Shown here one piece after another: positions 17,701 to 25,760 of a stretch of 42,090 nt of DNA. The stretch covers positions 1 through 42,090 of the forward strand of contig JANXSE010000101.1 in the NCBI GenBank assembly GCA_025356695.1. Reading direction: 5' to 3'. The position numbers and the translations under genes are program-made. The notes beneath the pieces are model-generated. The model searched no databases and had not been told where the DNA came from. It saw nothing but the letters and a program-made list of their open reading frames with translations. The stretch is from Betaproteobacteria bacterium. GTDB taxonomy: Bacteria > Pseudomonadota > Gammaproteobacteria > Burkholderiales > SG8-41. Position 1 is the first letter of the stretch; every line of letters starts with the position of its first letter.

Positions 17701-18456
17701 ATGCAATTCGGCGCCATTATCATCGGCGATGAAATCATGTCCGGCAAACGCCAGGACAAACACATGGCAACCGTCATTTCAACCCTGCGCGAGCGCGGTC
17801 TCGAACTGGCCTGGTGCCAGTATCTGGCCGACGAACCGCCATTGATTACAATTACGCTCAAACGCACTTTTGCCGGCGCGGATGTCGTCTTCAGTTTTGG
17901 CGGCATCGGCGCCACCCCCGATGACCACACGCGTCAATGTGCGGCGGACGCGGCGGGGGTAAAGCTGCAACTGCATGCGGATGCAGAAACCGAAATCCGC
18001 GCGCGTTTCGGCACCGAGATCACAGAGCAGCGTTTGCGCATGGGCGAGTTTCCCGAAGGCAGCCGCATCATCCCCAATCCGTTCAACCGCATTCCGGGTT
18101 TCAGTGTCGGTCATCATCATTTCCTGCCGGGCTTTCCGCAAATGGCCTGGCCGATGATGGCCTGGGTGCTCGACGATCAGTATCGCGATCAATTCGCCGC
18201 CGGCAGCGTCGGCGAGGATGCGATCATCGTGCGCGGCGCCGGTGAAAGCATGCTGATCGATTTGATGAACGACTGCCTTGCGCGCCACCCCGGACTGAAG
18301 GTATTCAGTCTGCCGCACATGGGCGATAACGACCGCTATGTCGAGCTCGGCGTGCGCGGCGATGCTGCGCGCATTGCCGTGGCGATGGCGGAAATCAAGT
18401 ACGGTGTGACCGCGTTGGGTTTCCGCTGGGCGAAGACGGTCGAAGAGGGGCGTTAG
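17701..18456 (+). CDS. CinA-like molybdopterin-binding-domain protein
   Basis: This 251-residue protein carries the MoaB/Mog-like fold of the CinA N-terminal domain. It has FGAIIIGDEIMSGKRQDKH at the start and VFSFGGIGATPDDHTRQC near residue 70, with further features PFNRIPGF and FLPGFPQMAWPM. It lacks the C-terminal pyrazine-like nicotinamide deamidase domain of full CinA and is a one-domain member, often annotated as competence/damage-inducible protein A. The exact role is unknown. The ATG at 17701 is preferred over an in-frame TTG at 17641 that overlaps the upstream gene. A strong terminator follows. Confidence 0.82.
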   Translation: MQFGAIIIGDEIMSGKRQDKHMATVISTLRERGLELAWCQYLADEPPLITITLKRTFAGADVVFSFGGIGATPDDHTRQCAADAAGVKLQLHADAETEIRARFGTEITEQRLRMGEFPEGSRIIPNPFNRIPGFSVGHHHFLPGFPQMAWPMMAWVLDDQYRDQFAAGSVGEDAIIVRGAGESMLIDLMNDCLARHPGLKVFSLPHMGDNDRYVELGVRGDAARIAVAMAEIKYGVTALGFRWAKTVEEGR

Positions 18457-18475
18457 AACCGCTTCTGCCGGGCGT

Positions 18476-18505
18476 AAAAAAACCGGCGCAAGGCCGGTTT
18501 TTTTT
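18476..18505. terminator. Bidirectional Rho-independent terminator
   Basis: AACCGGC at 18481-18487 pairs with GCCGGTT at 18493-18499 around a GCAAG loop. There is an A-run before and a T-run after, so it can stop transcription from the CinA-like gene (+) and from the phasin gene (-). Confidence 0.9.
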
Positions 18506-18524
18506 GCTGCTGCCGCCTGAAACT

Positions 18525-19064
18525 TTACGCAGCTTTCTTTTTGCCTGCGCTGATCGCTTGCGAGGTCGCCGCTTCGACGTTCGCATGCGTCAGATCGACA
18601 AACTGCTTGGCCGACTTCGACATGTTTTCGTACGTTGCGTTGATGCCCGAGATCGCCGATTTGAGCGCCGCAACTGCGACATCCGAACCCGCCGGCGCGG
18701 TCTTGACCATTTTGTCGAGCGTGGTCACGACCTGCTTGTTGTATTCCGAGACCTGTTCTTCAACCAGCTTGCTGAATTCCGCTTGCGTTGCCGTGGCGAC
18801 GTCGTAGACGCTCTTGACGTAGCTGGCAGTTTTTTCCATGTTCGGCTGCATCAGCGAATTCTTCACCTGCGTAAATTCCTGCGGGTCTTTGATTTCAGAA
18901 AACGCTTTGGCTTGTTGCACGCCGTCGGCAAACGCGCCTTTGGCGGCTTTCAGCTGGACTTCGATCAAACGCTCGGCGCCTTCAAGGGCGATACCGGCAA
19001 AACGCACGGCCGCTTCGAGGCCGGCTTTGTTCAGTGCCATAAACTGCTCAGGGGTTTGATACAT
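18525..19064 (-). CDS. phaP: Phasin (polyhydroxyalkanoate granule-associated protein)
   Basis: This 179-residue, mostly helical protein matches the Phasin_2 family. It starts MYQTPEQFMALNKAGLEAA and has amphipathic helices, a TEEQ-like LVEEQVSEYNKQ segment and an Ala/Lys-rich end (GKKKAA). Phasins coat polyhydroxybutyrate granules and are among the most abundant proteins during storage. The start has a near-perfect ribosome site (AAGGAG at 19071-19076). A consensus-like promoter and two copies of a TTGC-containing motif lie upstream, and a terminator follows, so the gene is a stand-alone unit with strong, regulated expression. No PHA synthase is in the window. Confidence 0.92.
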   Translation of the reverse strand: MYQTPEQFMALNKAGLEAAVRFAGIALEGAERLIEVQLKAAKGAFADGVQQAKAFSEIKDPQEFTQVKNSLMQPNMEKTASYVKSVYDVATATQAEFSKLVEEQVSEYNKQVVTTLDKMVKTAPAGSDVAVAALKSAISGINATYENMSKSAKQFVDLTHANVEAATSQAISAGKKKAA

Positions 19065-19137
19065 TGCAATCTCCTTTAAAAGTTATTGCAAAACAAATAA
19101 TTAAGATACAGTAGGACTTCTGAATTCGATATAAATG

Positions 19138-19147
19138 TTGCGTTGCA
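19138..19147. promoter_or_regulatory. Possible PhaR-type operator, copy 1
   Basis: TTGCGTTGCA lies just downstream of the phasin -10 box, near the expected transcription start. It shares the TTGC-R-TTGCA pattern with a second copy at 19204-19213. PhaR-family repressors of PHA metabolism bind TTGC/GCAA-rich sites, so repressor binding here would block initiation. Assignment to PhaR is inference. Confidence 0.5.
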
Positions 19148-19155
19148 CAATTTGA

Positions 19156-19183
19156 ATTATAGTGGCGCCAAAGACGAAGTCAA
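19156..19183 (-). promoter_or_regulatory. Sigma-70-type promoter of the phasin gene
   Basis: On the minus strand, TTGACT (19178-19183) and a perfect TATAAT (19156-19161) are separated by 16 bases. It is the closest match to the sigma-70 consensus I noticed in the window and drives phaP with a leader of about 85 bases. Confidence 0.85.
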
Positions 19184-19203
19184 GACCTTAGGTAAAATAA
19201 TTA

Positions 19204-19213
19204 TTGCATTGCA
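19204..19213. promoter_or_regulatory. Possible PhaR-type operator, copy 2
   Basis: TTGCATTGCA lies about 20 bases upstream of the phasin -35 box and differs from copy 1 in one base; copy centres are 66 bases apart. It could allow cooperative binding. Confidence 0.45.
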
Positions 19214-19338
19214 GCAAAAAAGCCTCCAAAGCGTCATCTTTTGACTTGTGAGCGTCGGAAGAATAGGATAAAAGTGTTTCTCAATCAGTGATCTACGCGG
19301 CGCAGTAAGAACTGTCTCGCCAATCCGGATCGATTTCA

Positions 19339-20478
19339 ATGGCTGAATCCGCAACCCTGCATTTCAACCCGCCGACGCTGCAGCGGGTGCGGGATGCCAT
19401 GGGCGACCGCTGTCTGTTGGCAGGGGCGTGGAACCTGCGCTCGCTCGAACGCCGGCTCGCAGAATTTGAACGCGAGCTCGCGCGTGCAGCAGTTGATCCC
19501 GCCTGTGGCTGGGATCTGCGCGGTGTCGACGTGATCGATCATGCCGGGGCCATGCTGTTGTGGCGCGCCTGGGGACGCAAACGCGTCGCGCGGCTCGAGC
19601 TTAAGCCCGAGCAGGAACAGTTGTTCGAGCGCATGACGCCGGCGCCGCCGGCACTGCCGCCTGAACGCGGTTTCGATCCGTTTTTTGTCATCGTGTTTGT
19701 CGGGCGCAAGGTACTCAGCGTTTACGATCACCTCGCGCATATCCTGCTGGTACTCGGTCAATCGGTAATCGAGATGATCAGCCTTGCGCTGCATCCGCAG
19801 CGCATCCCGTGGCGCGAACTGTCGGCGAATGTCTATCGCACCGGTGCACAGGCGCTGGGTATTACCGCACTGGTTGGTTTTCTGATCGGCGTGGTGTTGA
19901 GTTATCTATCGTCGCAGCAGCTCAAGTTGTTCGGCGCCGATGCTTTTATCATCAATATTCTCGGTGTCAGCGTGGTGCGCGAGCTCGGCCCGGTGCTGGC
20001 GGCGATTCTGATCGCGGGGCGTTCCGGTTCGGCAATTACGGCGTCACTCGGCGTCATGCGCGTAACCCAGGAGCTCGACGCCATGGCGGTGATGGGGATT
20101 TCGCATTCGCTGCGCCTGATACTACCGAAGATGCTGGCGCTGGCGATTTCGATGCCGCTGGTAGTGTTGTGGACCGATGCGGTCGCCCTGCTCGGCGGCA
20201 TGGTGGCAGCGCAGCAGGAACTCGGCATAGGCTATTACCACTTTCTGTCCAACCTGCCCGACGCCGTGCCGATTGCAAATTTGTGGCTGGGGCTCGGCAA
20301 GGGCGCGGTGTTCGGCGTGATGATTGCGCTGGTAGCCTGCCATTTCGGCCTGAGAATAGAGCCCAACACGGAAAGCCTCGGCATCGGCACCACCAATTCG
20401 GTGGTGACCTCGATTACCGTGGTGATACTGGTTGATGCGGTGTTCGCCATTTTGTTCAAGGACATCGGCATCTCATGA
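19339..20478 (+). CDS. MlaE-type lipid ABC transporter permease with N-terminal STAS-like domain
   Basis: This 379-residue protein has an N-terminal soluble domain of about 105 residues with a STAS-like core (WDLRGVDVIDHAGAMLLW). A MlaE/YrbE permease domain with five to six helices follows. Diagnostic parts are VLSYLSSQQLKLFGADAF, SVVRELGPVLAAILIAGR and GSAITASLGVMRVTQELDAM. It transports phospholipid-like molecules across the inner membrane with the ATPase encoded next. In Mla systems the STAS subunit (MlaB) is a separate protein; here it seems to be fused to the permease. The 3' end overlaps the ATPase gene by four bases. Confidence 0.9.
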   Translation: MAESATLHFNPPTLQRVRDAMGDRCLLAGAWNLRSLERRLAEFERELARAAVDPACGWDLRGVDVIDHAGAMLLWRAWGRKRVARLELKPEQEQLFERMTPAPPALPPERGFDPFFVIVFVGRKVLSVYDHLAHILLVLGQSVIEMISLALHPQRIPWRELSANVYRTGAQALGITALVGFLIGVVLSYLSSQQLKLFGADAFIINILGVSVVRELGPVLAAILIAGRSGSAITASLGVMRVTQELDAMAVMGISHSLRLILPKMLALAISMPLVVLWTDAVALLGGMVAAQQELGIGYYHFLSNLPDAVPIANLWLGLGKGAVFGVMIALVACHFGLRIEPNTESLGIGTTNSVVTSITVVILVDAVFAILFKDIGIS

Positions 20479-21272
20479 CGCAGCAAAACATCATCGAGAT
20501 CCGCGACTTGTGGACGCAGTTCGGCGAATTTGTCGTGCATCGCGGCATCGATCTGGATGTGCGTTACGGCGAGATACTGTCGCTGGTCGGTGGCTCTGGC
20601 AGCGGCAAGACCACCATGCTGCGCCAGATGCTCGGGCTGGAGCGACCGACGCGCGGCGAAGTGCGCGTATTCGGCACCTCGCTGCACGGCAGCGATGCGG
20701 CGGCGCTGCGGCGTTTGCGCAATCGCTGGGGTGTATTGTTTCAGGAAGGCGCACTGTTCAGCGCGCTCTCCGTTTACGACAATCTTGCGCTGCCGCTGCG
20801 CGAACTGCGCACGGTCAGCGAAGATATGATCCGTGACCTCGTCATGGTCAAGCTCGAAATGGTCGGCATTGAACCGCGCCATGCTGTGAAGATGCCATCG
20901 GATCTGTCGGGCGGCATGATCAAGCGGATTGCATTGGCGCGCGCGCTGGCGCTCGAACCGGAACTAATTTTTCTCGATGAACCGACCGCAGGGCTGGATC
21001 CGGACCGCAGCGAAAGTTTCGTCAAGCTGATTCAGGAGTTGCACCGCGAACTCAATCTGACCGTCGTCATGGTGACGCACGATCTCGATACGCTGGTGGC
21101 ATTGTCCGACCGGGTTGCGGTATTGTGCGATCAGAAGGTGGAAATTATCGGTACGCTCGATGAAGTGGTTGCCAATACGCATCCGTTCATCTGTAATTTT
21201 TTCATGGGCGAACGCGGGCGGCGTGCGCTTGAGGCGGTGCATGCCGTCAAAGCAATTATGGCGATGACTTGA
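20475..21272 (+). CDS. MlaF-type lipid ABC transporter ATP-binding protein
   Basis: This 265-residue ATPase has Walker A GGSGSGKTT at about residue 39, Q-loop LFQEGALFS, signature LSGGMIKRIALARAL, Walker B LIFLDEPTAGLDP and switch histidine in VMVTHD. The GGMIKR version of the signature is typical of MlaF/Ttg2A. It powers lipid movement by the upstream permease. Start and stop overlap or adjoin its neighbours (ATGA at 20475; the MCE gene begins 38 bases after the stop), which supports one operon of four genes. Confidence 0.92.
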   Translation: MTQQNIIEIRDLWTQFGEFVVHRGIDLDVRYGEILSLVGGSGSGKTTMLRQMLGLERPTRGEVRVFGTSLHGSDAAALRRLRNRWGVLFQEGALFSALSVYDNLALPLRELRTVSEDMIRDLVMVKLEMVGIEPRHAVKMPSDLSGGMIKRIALARALALEPELIFLDEPTAGLDPDRSESFVKLIQELHRELNLTVVMVTHDLDTLVALSDRVAVLCDQKVEIIGTLDEVVANTHPFICNFFMGERGRRALEAVHAVKAIMAMT

Positions 21273-21310
21273 GCGGTTGACGGATAGACGAAGGGTAAGG
21301 GGACAGGGAT

Positions 21311-22231
21311 ATGGAAAACAGGGCGCATGCGCTGGCTGCCGGATTGTTTACGCTGCTGCTGGGGCTCGGCGCAATTGCCGTTGCGGCGTGGTTTGGCGGT
21401 GACACCGTGCAAATGACCAGCTATCTGATGGTCTCGAACCATCCGGTGTCGGGGCTCAATGTGCAGGCGCCGGTGCGTTTTCGCGGCGTCAACGTCGGCA
21501 AGGTCGTCAGCATCGGTTTTAATCCGCTTGAACCGCGTCAGATACAGGTTGAAATCGCGGTACGCAGCGACACGCCGTTGACGCAGGGCACGTTTGCGCA
21601 GCTCGGTTCGCAGGGGGTGACCGGTCTTTCCTACGTGATACTCGACGACAACGGCAAACTGCCGGGACCGCTGGTCGGTGAAGGCGGCAATCTCGCGCGC
21701 ATCGACGTGCATCCGTCATTTGTAGACAGCCTGACCAATTCCGGACAGGAACTGGTGGAGAACCTGAGCGAAGTCGCCAAGCGGGTCAATACACTGCTGA
21801 GTGAAGAGAATCAGAAACATCTGGTCAGTGCGGTGCGCAACCTCGATAACATGTCCGCGCGCATCTCGTCGCTTGCCACGTCGCTGGAGCCGACGGTTCG
21901 CGCCCTGCCTGTACTGGCAGCCGACGCCGGCATTGCGCTCAAACGCGCGGATACTCTGATGGCGAATTTGAATCAGCGTGTCGAAGCGTTCGAGCGCGCG
22001 GCTAAAGGCGCCGAACGCCTCACCGACAGCGGCACGGCATTGAGCGACGCGGTGCTGACCGATACGCTGCCGCGCCTGAATCAGCTCGCCGACGAATTGC
22101 AGCGCACTGCGCGCGGCATCGAGCGTACACTGAACGATCTCAACGAACAACCGCACAGTCTCATATTCGGCCGCAATCCGCTGCCGGCAGGGCCCGGCGA
22201 ACCCGGATTCGGCACAAGGGGAACAAAATGA
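21311..22231 (+). CDS. MlaD-type MCE domain protein
   Basis: This 306-residue protein has one N-terminal membrane anchor (about residues 8-28) and one MCE domain (about 38-120). The domain shows PVSGLNVQAPVRFRGVNVGKV and the IAVRSDTPLTQGTFAQLGSQG stretch. A long helical region with repeated hydrophobic positions (about 135-285) follows. MCE proteins form hexameric rings or tubes that carry lipids through the periplasm. The helical tail is longer than in E. coli MlaD and could span part of the periplasm, as in PqiB/LetB-like needles. The ribosome site GGGGACAGGGAT is weak. Confidence 0.9.
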   Translation: MENRAHALAAGLFTLLLGLGAIAVAAWFGGDTVQMTSYLMVSNHPVSGLNVQAPVRFRGVNVGKVVSIGFNPLEPRQIQVEIAVRSDTPLTQGTFAQLGSQGVTGLSYVILDDNGKLPGPLVGEGGNLARIDVHPSFVDSLTNSGQELVENLSEVAKRVNTLLSEENQKHLVSAVRNLDNMSARISSLATSLEPTVRALPVLAADAGIALKRADTLMANLNQRVEAFERAAKGAERLTDSGTALSDAVLTDTLPRLNQLADELQRTARGIERTLNDLNEQPHSLIFGRNPLPAGPGEPGFGTRGTK

Positions 22232-22842
22232 AAATCGCGTTTTGGATTGTCGTCGGCGCGTTGCTGGCCGGTTGTTCGGCCGGGCCGACCACGCGCGATA
22301 TACCCGCCGCCTTCGACTTCGGGCCGCAACGCGAAGACAGCGGCGCCGCTAAATCGATACGCGCCAGCGTGCTGCTGCAGGGGATTGCAGCGCCCGCATG
22401 GCTTGATACGCCGGCGGTGGTTTACCGGCTGGCCTATCAGGATGTGGCGCGTCAGCAGTCGTACGCAAACAGCCGCTGGGCGACGGCGCCGGCGGCATTG
22501 CTGACGCAACGGCTGCGCGGACGGCTCGCTGCAGTGAGCGAAGGCGGTGTAATTGCCGCCGCTGACGGCGCGCGCGCCGATTATGCATTGCGCGTGGAGC
22601 TCGAGGAATTCAGCCAGATATTCGATGCTGCCGATCGCAGTCGCGGTGTCGTGATGGCGCGTGCCAGTCTCGTCAATAGCGCAAAGCGCGTGATGATCGC
22701 GCAACGCAGTTTCACCTTCGAGCGCCCGGCCGCCAGCGCCGATGCTGAAGGCGGTGTCCGTGCGCTCGCGGCTGCAAGCAGCGAGCTGGTCGATGCGATC
22801 GTGGCGTGGACTGCGGCAGGCGTGGCACAGGAGCGCAAGTAG
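22228..22842 (+). CDS. ABC-type transport auxiliary lipoprotein (PqiC-like)
   Basis: This 204-residue lipoprotein has a signal peptide ending in the lipobox LLAGC (Cys16). The mature part fits the ABC_trans_aux family, with SIRASVLLQGIAAPAWLDTP near the N-terminus, RQQSYANSRWATAPA and a late ALRVELEEFSQIF segment. Family members such as PqiC sit on the outer membrane and are thought to receive the end of the MCE tube. The start overlaps the MCE gene by four bases. No mlaC-like periplasmic carrier is encoded, so this lipoprotein may be the outer-membrane end of the system. Confidence 0.87.
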   Translation: MKIAFWIVVGALLAGCSAGPTTRDIPAAFDFGPQREDSGAAKSIRASVLLQGIAAPAWLDTPAVVYRLAYQDVARQQSYANSRWATAPAALLTQRLRGRLAAVSEGGVIAAADGARADYALRVELEEFSQIFDAADRSRGVVMARASLVNSAKRVMIAQRSFTFERPAASADAEGGVRALAAASSELVDAIVAWTAAGVAQERK

Positions 22843-22875
22843 CGGCGCTCGTGGCGTTATTCAGTGGAGCCGGAA

Positions 22876-23217
22876 ATGACGGAAACGCTTTTTACCAAAA
22901 TCATCAACCGGCAGATTCCGGCTGATATTGTCTACGAAGACGAGCATTGCTTCGCGATCAAGGACATCAATCCGCAGGCGCCGGTGCACCTGCTGCTGAT
23001 TCCGAAAAAACCGATTGATCGATTGTCCAATGCGCAGGCTGAAGATCAGGCATTGCTGGGTCATCTGATGCTGGCGGTCGGGAAAATCACGCGCGAGCTG
23101 AAAATCGAAAACGCTTTCCGGCTGGCCGTTAACAACGGCGCTGATGCCGGTCAATCCGTATTCCATCTGCATCTGCACATTCTGGCTGGGCGCGCGCTGA
23201 ATTGGCCGCCGGGCTGA
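22876..23217 (+). CDS. Histidine triad (HIT) nucleotide-binding protein
   Basis: This 113-residue protein has the HIT fold. It starts TLFTKIINRQIPADIVYEDE, has the nucleotide-binding VHLLLIPKKPI strand, and ends with the triad HLHLHI (His97, His99, His101). HinT-type enzymes hydrolyse purine nucleoside phosphoramidates. ATG 22876 is chosen because GGAG sits six bases before it; a GTG at 22864 is in frame but less likely. The last residue of the fold (GRALNWPPG) is a typical HinT end. It lies 33 bases after the lipoprotein gene but is probably an independent housekeeping function. Confidence 0.92.
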   Translation: MTETLFTKIINRQIPADIVYEDEHCFAIKDINPQAPVHLLLIPKKPIDRLSNAQAEDQALLGHLMLAVGKITRELKIENAFRLAVNNGADAGQSVFHLHLHILAGRALNWPPG

Positions 23218-23253
23218 CGCCGTCGCGCTGCAGGGGCGGCGCAGCGTAAAACG

Positions 23254-23274
23254 CCGTGCGCACAACGCGCACGG
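23254..23274. terminator. Bidirectional hairpin between convergent genes
   Basis: CCGTGCGC (23254-23261) and GCGCACGG (23267-23274) form a perfect 8-bp stem around ACAAC. Moderate T-rich stretches follow on both strands. It separates the HIT gene (+) from the small protein gene (-). Confidence 0.65.
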
Positions 23275-23277
23275 AAA

Positions 23278-23469
23278 TTATTTCTTCTCTGTCTGGTTGC
23301 TGCGTGCTTCGTAGTCCACGACGTCTACGCTCTCGATAAATGCGTTCGGATAAACCATGCCCATGCTGAGTACGCAGACGATCATGCGGCCGATGCGCGG
23401 CAGCGGGTTGCTCTTGTGAGTGGTTTGCGCAGCGTCGAAATCTACTTTGTTGCTTTCAGCTTTGTCCAT
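23278..23469 (-). CDS. Small protein of unknown function (63 residues)
   Basis: I do not recognise this protein. It is accepted as real because a strong ribosome site (AGGAG at 23476-23480) precedes the ATG at the right distance and a terminator-like hairpin lies right after its stop. The first 25 residues are hydrophilic. One hydrophobic segment (about residues 26-45, IGRMIVCVLSMGMVYPNAF) could be a short membrane span or a buried helix. The end is acidic then lysine-rich. The gene is alone between a terminator and the stop of the catabolic operon upstream, 100 bases away. Confidence 0.6.
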   Translation of the reverse strand: MDKAESNKVDFDAAQTTHKSNPLPRIGRMIVCVLSMGMVYPNAFIESVDVVDYEARSNQTEKK

Positions 23470-23568
23470 TGCATTCTCCTGACAGCGCCGCGCCGTTCGC
23501 CGCGCGGCAACGCGAGTGCGGAGTATGGGCTGGCCTGCTTACGCGAGACTTACGGGCGTTGCGGTCTT

Positions 23569-24549
23569 TTAATAGACGCGATTGAGCGGCGGCTGGCCAT
23601 CGGCGATCACGCGTTTGACGTTGTCGCAGGCGGTCTGAAACAGAAAAGTCGAGGCCTGGCGCGTTACGCCGGCGATATGCGGCGTCAATAACAACCGGCC
23701 GGCCGCTTCCGCCGGCGCGTTCAACAAAGGGTTGTCCGCGGCCGGCGGCTCGGTAGAAAACACATCGACTGCCGCGGCGCCGAGTTTGCCGGCGGCGAGT
23801 TGCGCCACCAGTGCAGCCTCGTCCACCACGCCGCCACGCGAGGCATTCACCAGAATGGCATTTTGTTTCATCAGTGTGAGGCGTTTTGCATCGAGTAGAT
23901 TCTGCGTCGCCGGCAGCAGCGGCACGTGCAGTGTTACGACGTCGCTGGTTTTCAGGAGTTCATCGAGCGTCAGCGATTTGGCGTCAATGGCATTGAGTGC
24001 GGCAATATCGCGCGGCGACGGATCAAAATAAACAATCGTTGCACCGTTGCGATGAAATGCCTGGGCTACTGCAGTGCCGACGATGCCGAGGCCGACGACG
24101 CCGACAGTAAGCCCCTGCAATCCAGCCAGATTGTCGGCCACCATGCGTGCGCGAAAGGCCGCGTAATTGCCGGCTTTGATTTCGCGGTCGCTCCAGGCGA
24201 AGCGGCGCGACAACGTTGCCGCAGTCGTCACTGCGTATTCGGACACTGCAGCATTGCTGCCGCCCGGCACGTTGGCGACGGCAACGCCGAGTTTTTTCAG
24301 CGCCGCCTGATCGAGGCGGTCAACGCCGGCGCCGGTGATCTGCACGAATTTTACGGTGCTGTTTTCAAATAGTGCTGCCGGCAGCTTGGGGCCAACCGCA
24401 GGAATCAGCAGTGCGCGCGCTTCCTGCATCAAGGCCGGCAGGTCAGCCGCATCCGGCGCGCGGTAGACAATTTTTACCTCGGAAGGCGGTGTGACGCCGG
24501 CGCGTGTGAAATCGACCTCGGGCCGCAGGCATATGACATCGTAGGGCAT
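23569..24549 (-). CDS. D-2-hydroxyacid dehydrogenase family protein
   Basis: This 326-residue enzyme has the dinucleotide motif GVVGLGIVGTAVA, the catalytic Arg in NASRGGVVDE, Glu in FSTEPP and His in LTPHIAGVT. All active-site residues are therefore present. It belongs to the D-isomer-specific 2-hydroxyacid dehydrogenase family but differs clearly from the copy at 7556 (for example ITGAGVDRLDQ in place of AVGYNNIDV). It is the last gene of a four-gene minus-strand operon, 16 bases after the cupin gene. It may act on an open-chain acid released by the creatininase-family hydrolase, which is inference. Confidence 0.85.
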   Translation of the reverse strand: MPYDVICLRPEVDFTRAGVTPPSEVKIVYRAPDAADLPALMQEARALLIPAVGPKLPAALFENSTVKFVQITGAGVDRLDQAALKKLGVAVANVPGGSNAAVSEYAVTTAATLSRRFAWSDREIKAGNYAAFRARMVADNLAGLQGLTVGVVGLGIVGTAVAQAFHRNGATIVYFDPSPRDIAALNAIDAKSLTLDELLKTSDVVTLHVPLLPATQNLLDAKRLTLMKQNAILVNASRGGVVDEAALVAQLAAGKLGAAAVDVFSTEPPAADNPLLNAPAEAAGRLLLTPHIAGVTRQASTFLFQTACDNVKRVIADGQPPLNRVY

Positions 24550-24565
24550 GGGAAAACCTTAAGGG

Positions 24566-24946
24566 TTATTTGCCGGCAACAACGTCTTGCGTGCGCCTGG
24601 CGATCTCGGCGACCGGGAAGAAGCACAACAACATCAGCGGTTCGTTGCTGGTATTGCGCGTGACGTGTTTTTCGCCCGGTGTCACCAGCAGGGTGTCGCC
24701 GGCCTTGACCGGATAGTTGCCGCTGTCGGCTTCCATGCAGCCTTCGCCCGACATGACGAAAATGCATTCCTCGAAGCCGTTGTGAAAATGCGGGCCGCGC
24801 AATACGTCGCCGGGTTTTTGCACCGGAATTTCGACGAGGCGCAGCGTCACTGCCTGCGAACCTTTTTCGCCGGAGACGATTTCGAGCGATTTGCGCCCGG
24901 CAAGTCCGAGTTGTTTGGCCTGCGCCTGTGTCAGGACCTGTGTCAT
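24566..24946 (-). CDS. Cupin domain protein
   Basis: This 126-residue single-domain cupin has the first motif GPHFHNGFEECIFVMSGEG, with two His and a Glu as metal ligands, and the second motif PGEKHVTRN with the third His. Small cupins can be isomerases, dioxygenases or binding proteins. The start ATG shares one base with the stop of the creatininase-family gene (TGATG), so the two are translationally coupled and likely serve the same pathway. Substrate unknown. Confidence 0.85.
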   Translation of the reverse strand: MTQVLTQAQAKQLGLAGRKSLEIVSGEKGSQAVTLRLVEIPVQKPGDVLRGPHFHNGFEECIFVMSGEGCMEADSGNYPVKAGDTLLVTPGEKHVTRNTSNEPLMLLCFFPVAEIARRTQDVVAGK

Positions 24947-25749
24947 CAGCCGGCCACTTTCAGATGTTTGATTTCGGCAGTGCCGCCCTGCGCCTCATCG
25001 AGCATCTGGAAAATGCCCGTCGCTTCCTTCGCGATGGCGTCGGCGATGTCGTTGAGCATTTTCTTTGCCTTGTCGACCGTCGCGTGTTCCGGCGCGCCAT
25101 ACCAGCCGGTGGCGCAGATGGTGCGGATGTCGGTCAGCACTGGCTGGTAGCTGTGCGTGCGGCGCAGCTTGTCCCATTTGCGTCCGCGCGAGTGATCGGA
25201 CGAATAGTCGATGCGGTCGAGATGCACGAGGTCGGGACGGCAGGCCAGTACCGCCAGTGTCTCGATTTCACCGCCGTGGGTGAGGCCGCCGCAGTCGTGG
25301 CCGTAGAGTTCGGCCGCGACATAACAGGCCTGCACCGTCAGTACCGTCATGCCGTGTTCGCGGTGCAGTGCCTCGGCGGCGATTGCCAGCGACGGGATGT
25401 TGCCTTCGTGCCAGTTGATCAGCAGCAGGTACTTGGCGCCGTGTTTGGCGGTCGACACGCAGGTCTCGACGACCACGCGCTGATAGGTATCGGGCGTCAG
25501 CGTAATAGTGCCTTCGAACGGCATGTGCATCGGCGTCACGCCGAACGGCGTCGACGGCAGCAGCAGGCCGTCCATGCGCTCGGCCACCGCGTGACCGATG
25601 ACCTGGCTAGAGTAGATGTCGGTGCCGGTCGGCAGGTGGGGACCGTGCTGCTCGACGCTGCCGCAGGGTAGGATCACCAGCGGATTTTTCTTCAGTTGTT
25701 GCGCGATCTCGGGCTGAGTGAGATCGATGAAATTGCGGGTCGGGAGCAT
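24946..25749 (-). CDS. Creatininase family hydrolase
   Basis: This 267-residue protein has the creatininase-family metal sites: PCGSVEQHGPHLPTGTD near residue 30 (Glu, His and Asp ligands), INWHEGN near 112 and THGGEIET near 157. Members hydrolyse cyclic amides or open small rings (creatinine amidohydrolase, MftE, FAPy deformylase). The ribosome site GGAGG lies before ATG 25749. The gene sits 11 bases after the Gfo/Idh gene and is coupled to the cupin gene. With two oxidoreductases in the operon it probably opens a lactam or lactone-like intermediate; true creatinine use is not supported by any neighbour. Confidence 0.87.
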   Translation of the reverse strand: MLPTRNFIDLTQPEIAQQLKKNPLVILPCGSVEQHGPHLPTGTDIYSSQVIGHAVAERMDGLLLPSTPFGVTPMHMPFEGTITLTPDTYQRVVVETCVSTAKHGAKYLLLINWHEGNIPSLAIAAEALHREHGMTVLTVQACYVAAELYGHDCGGLTHGGEIETLAVLACRPDLVHLDRIDYSSDHSRGRKWDKLRRTHSYQPVLTDIRTICATGWYGAPEHATVDKAKKMLNDIADAIAKEATGIFQMLDEAQGGTAEIKHLKVAG

Positions 25750-25760
25750 GCAACCTCCGG

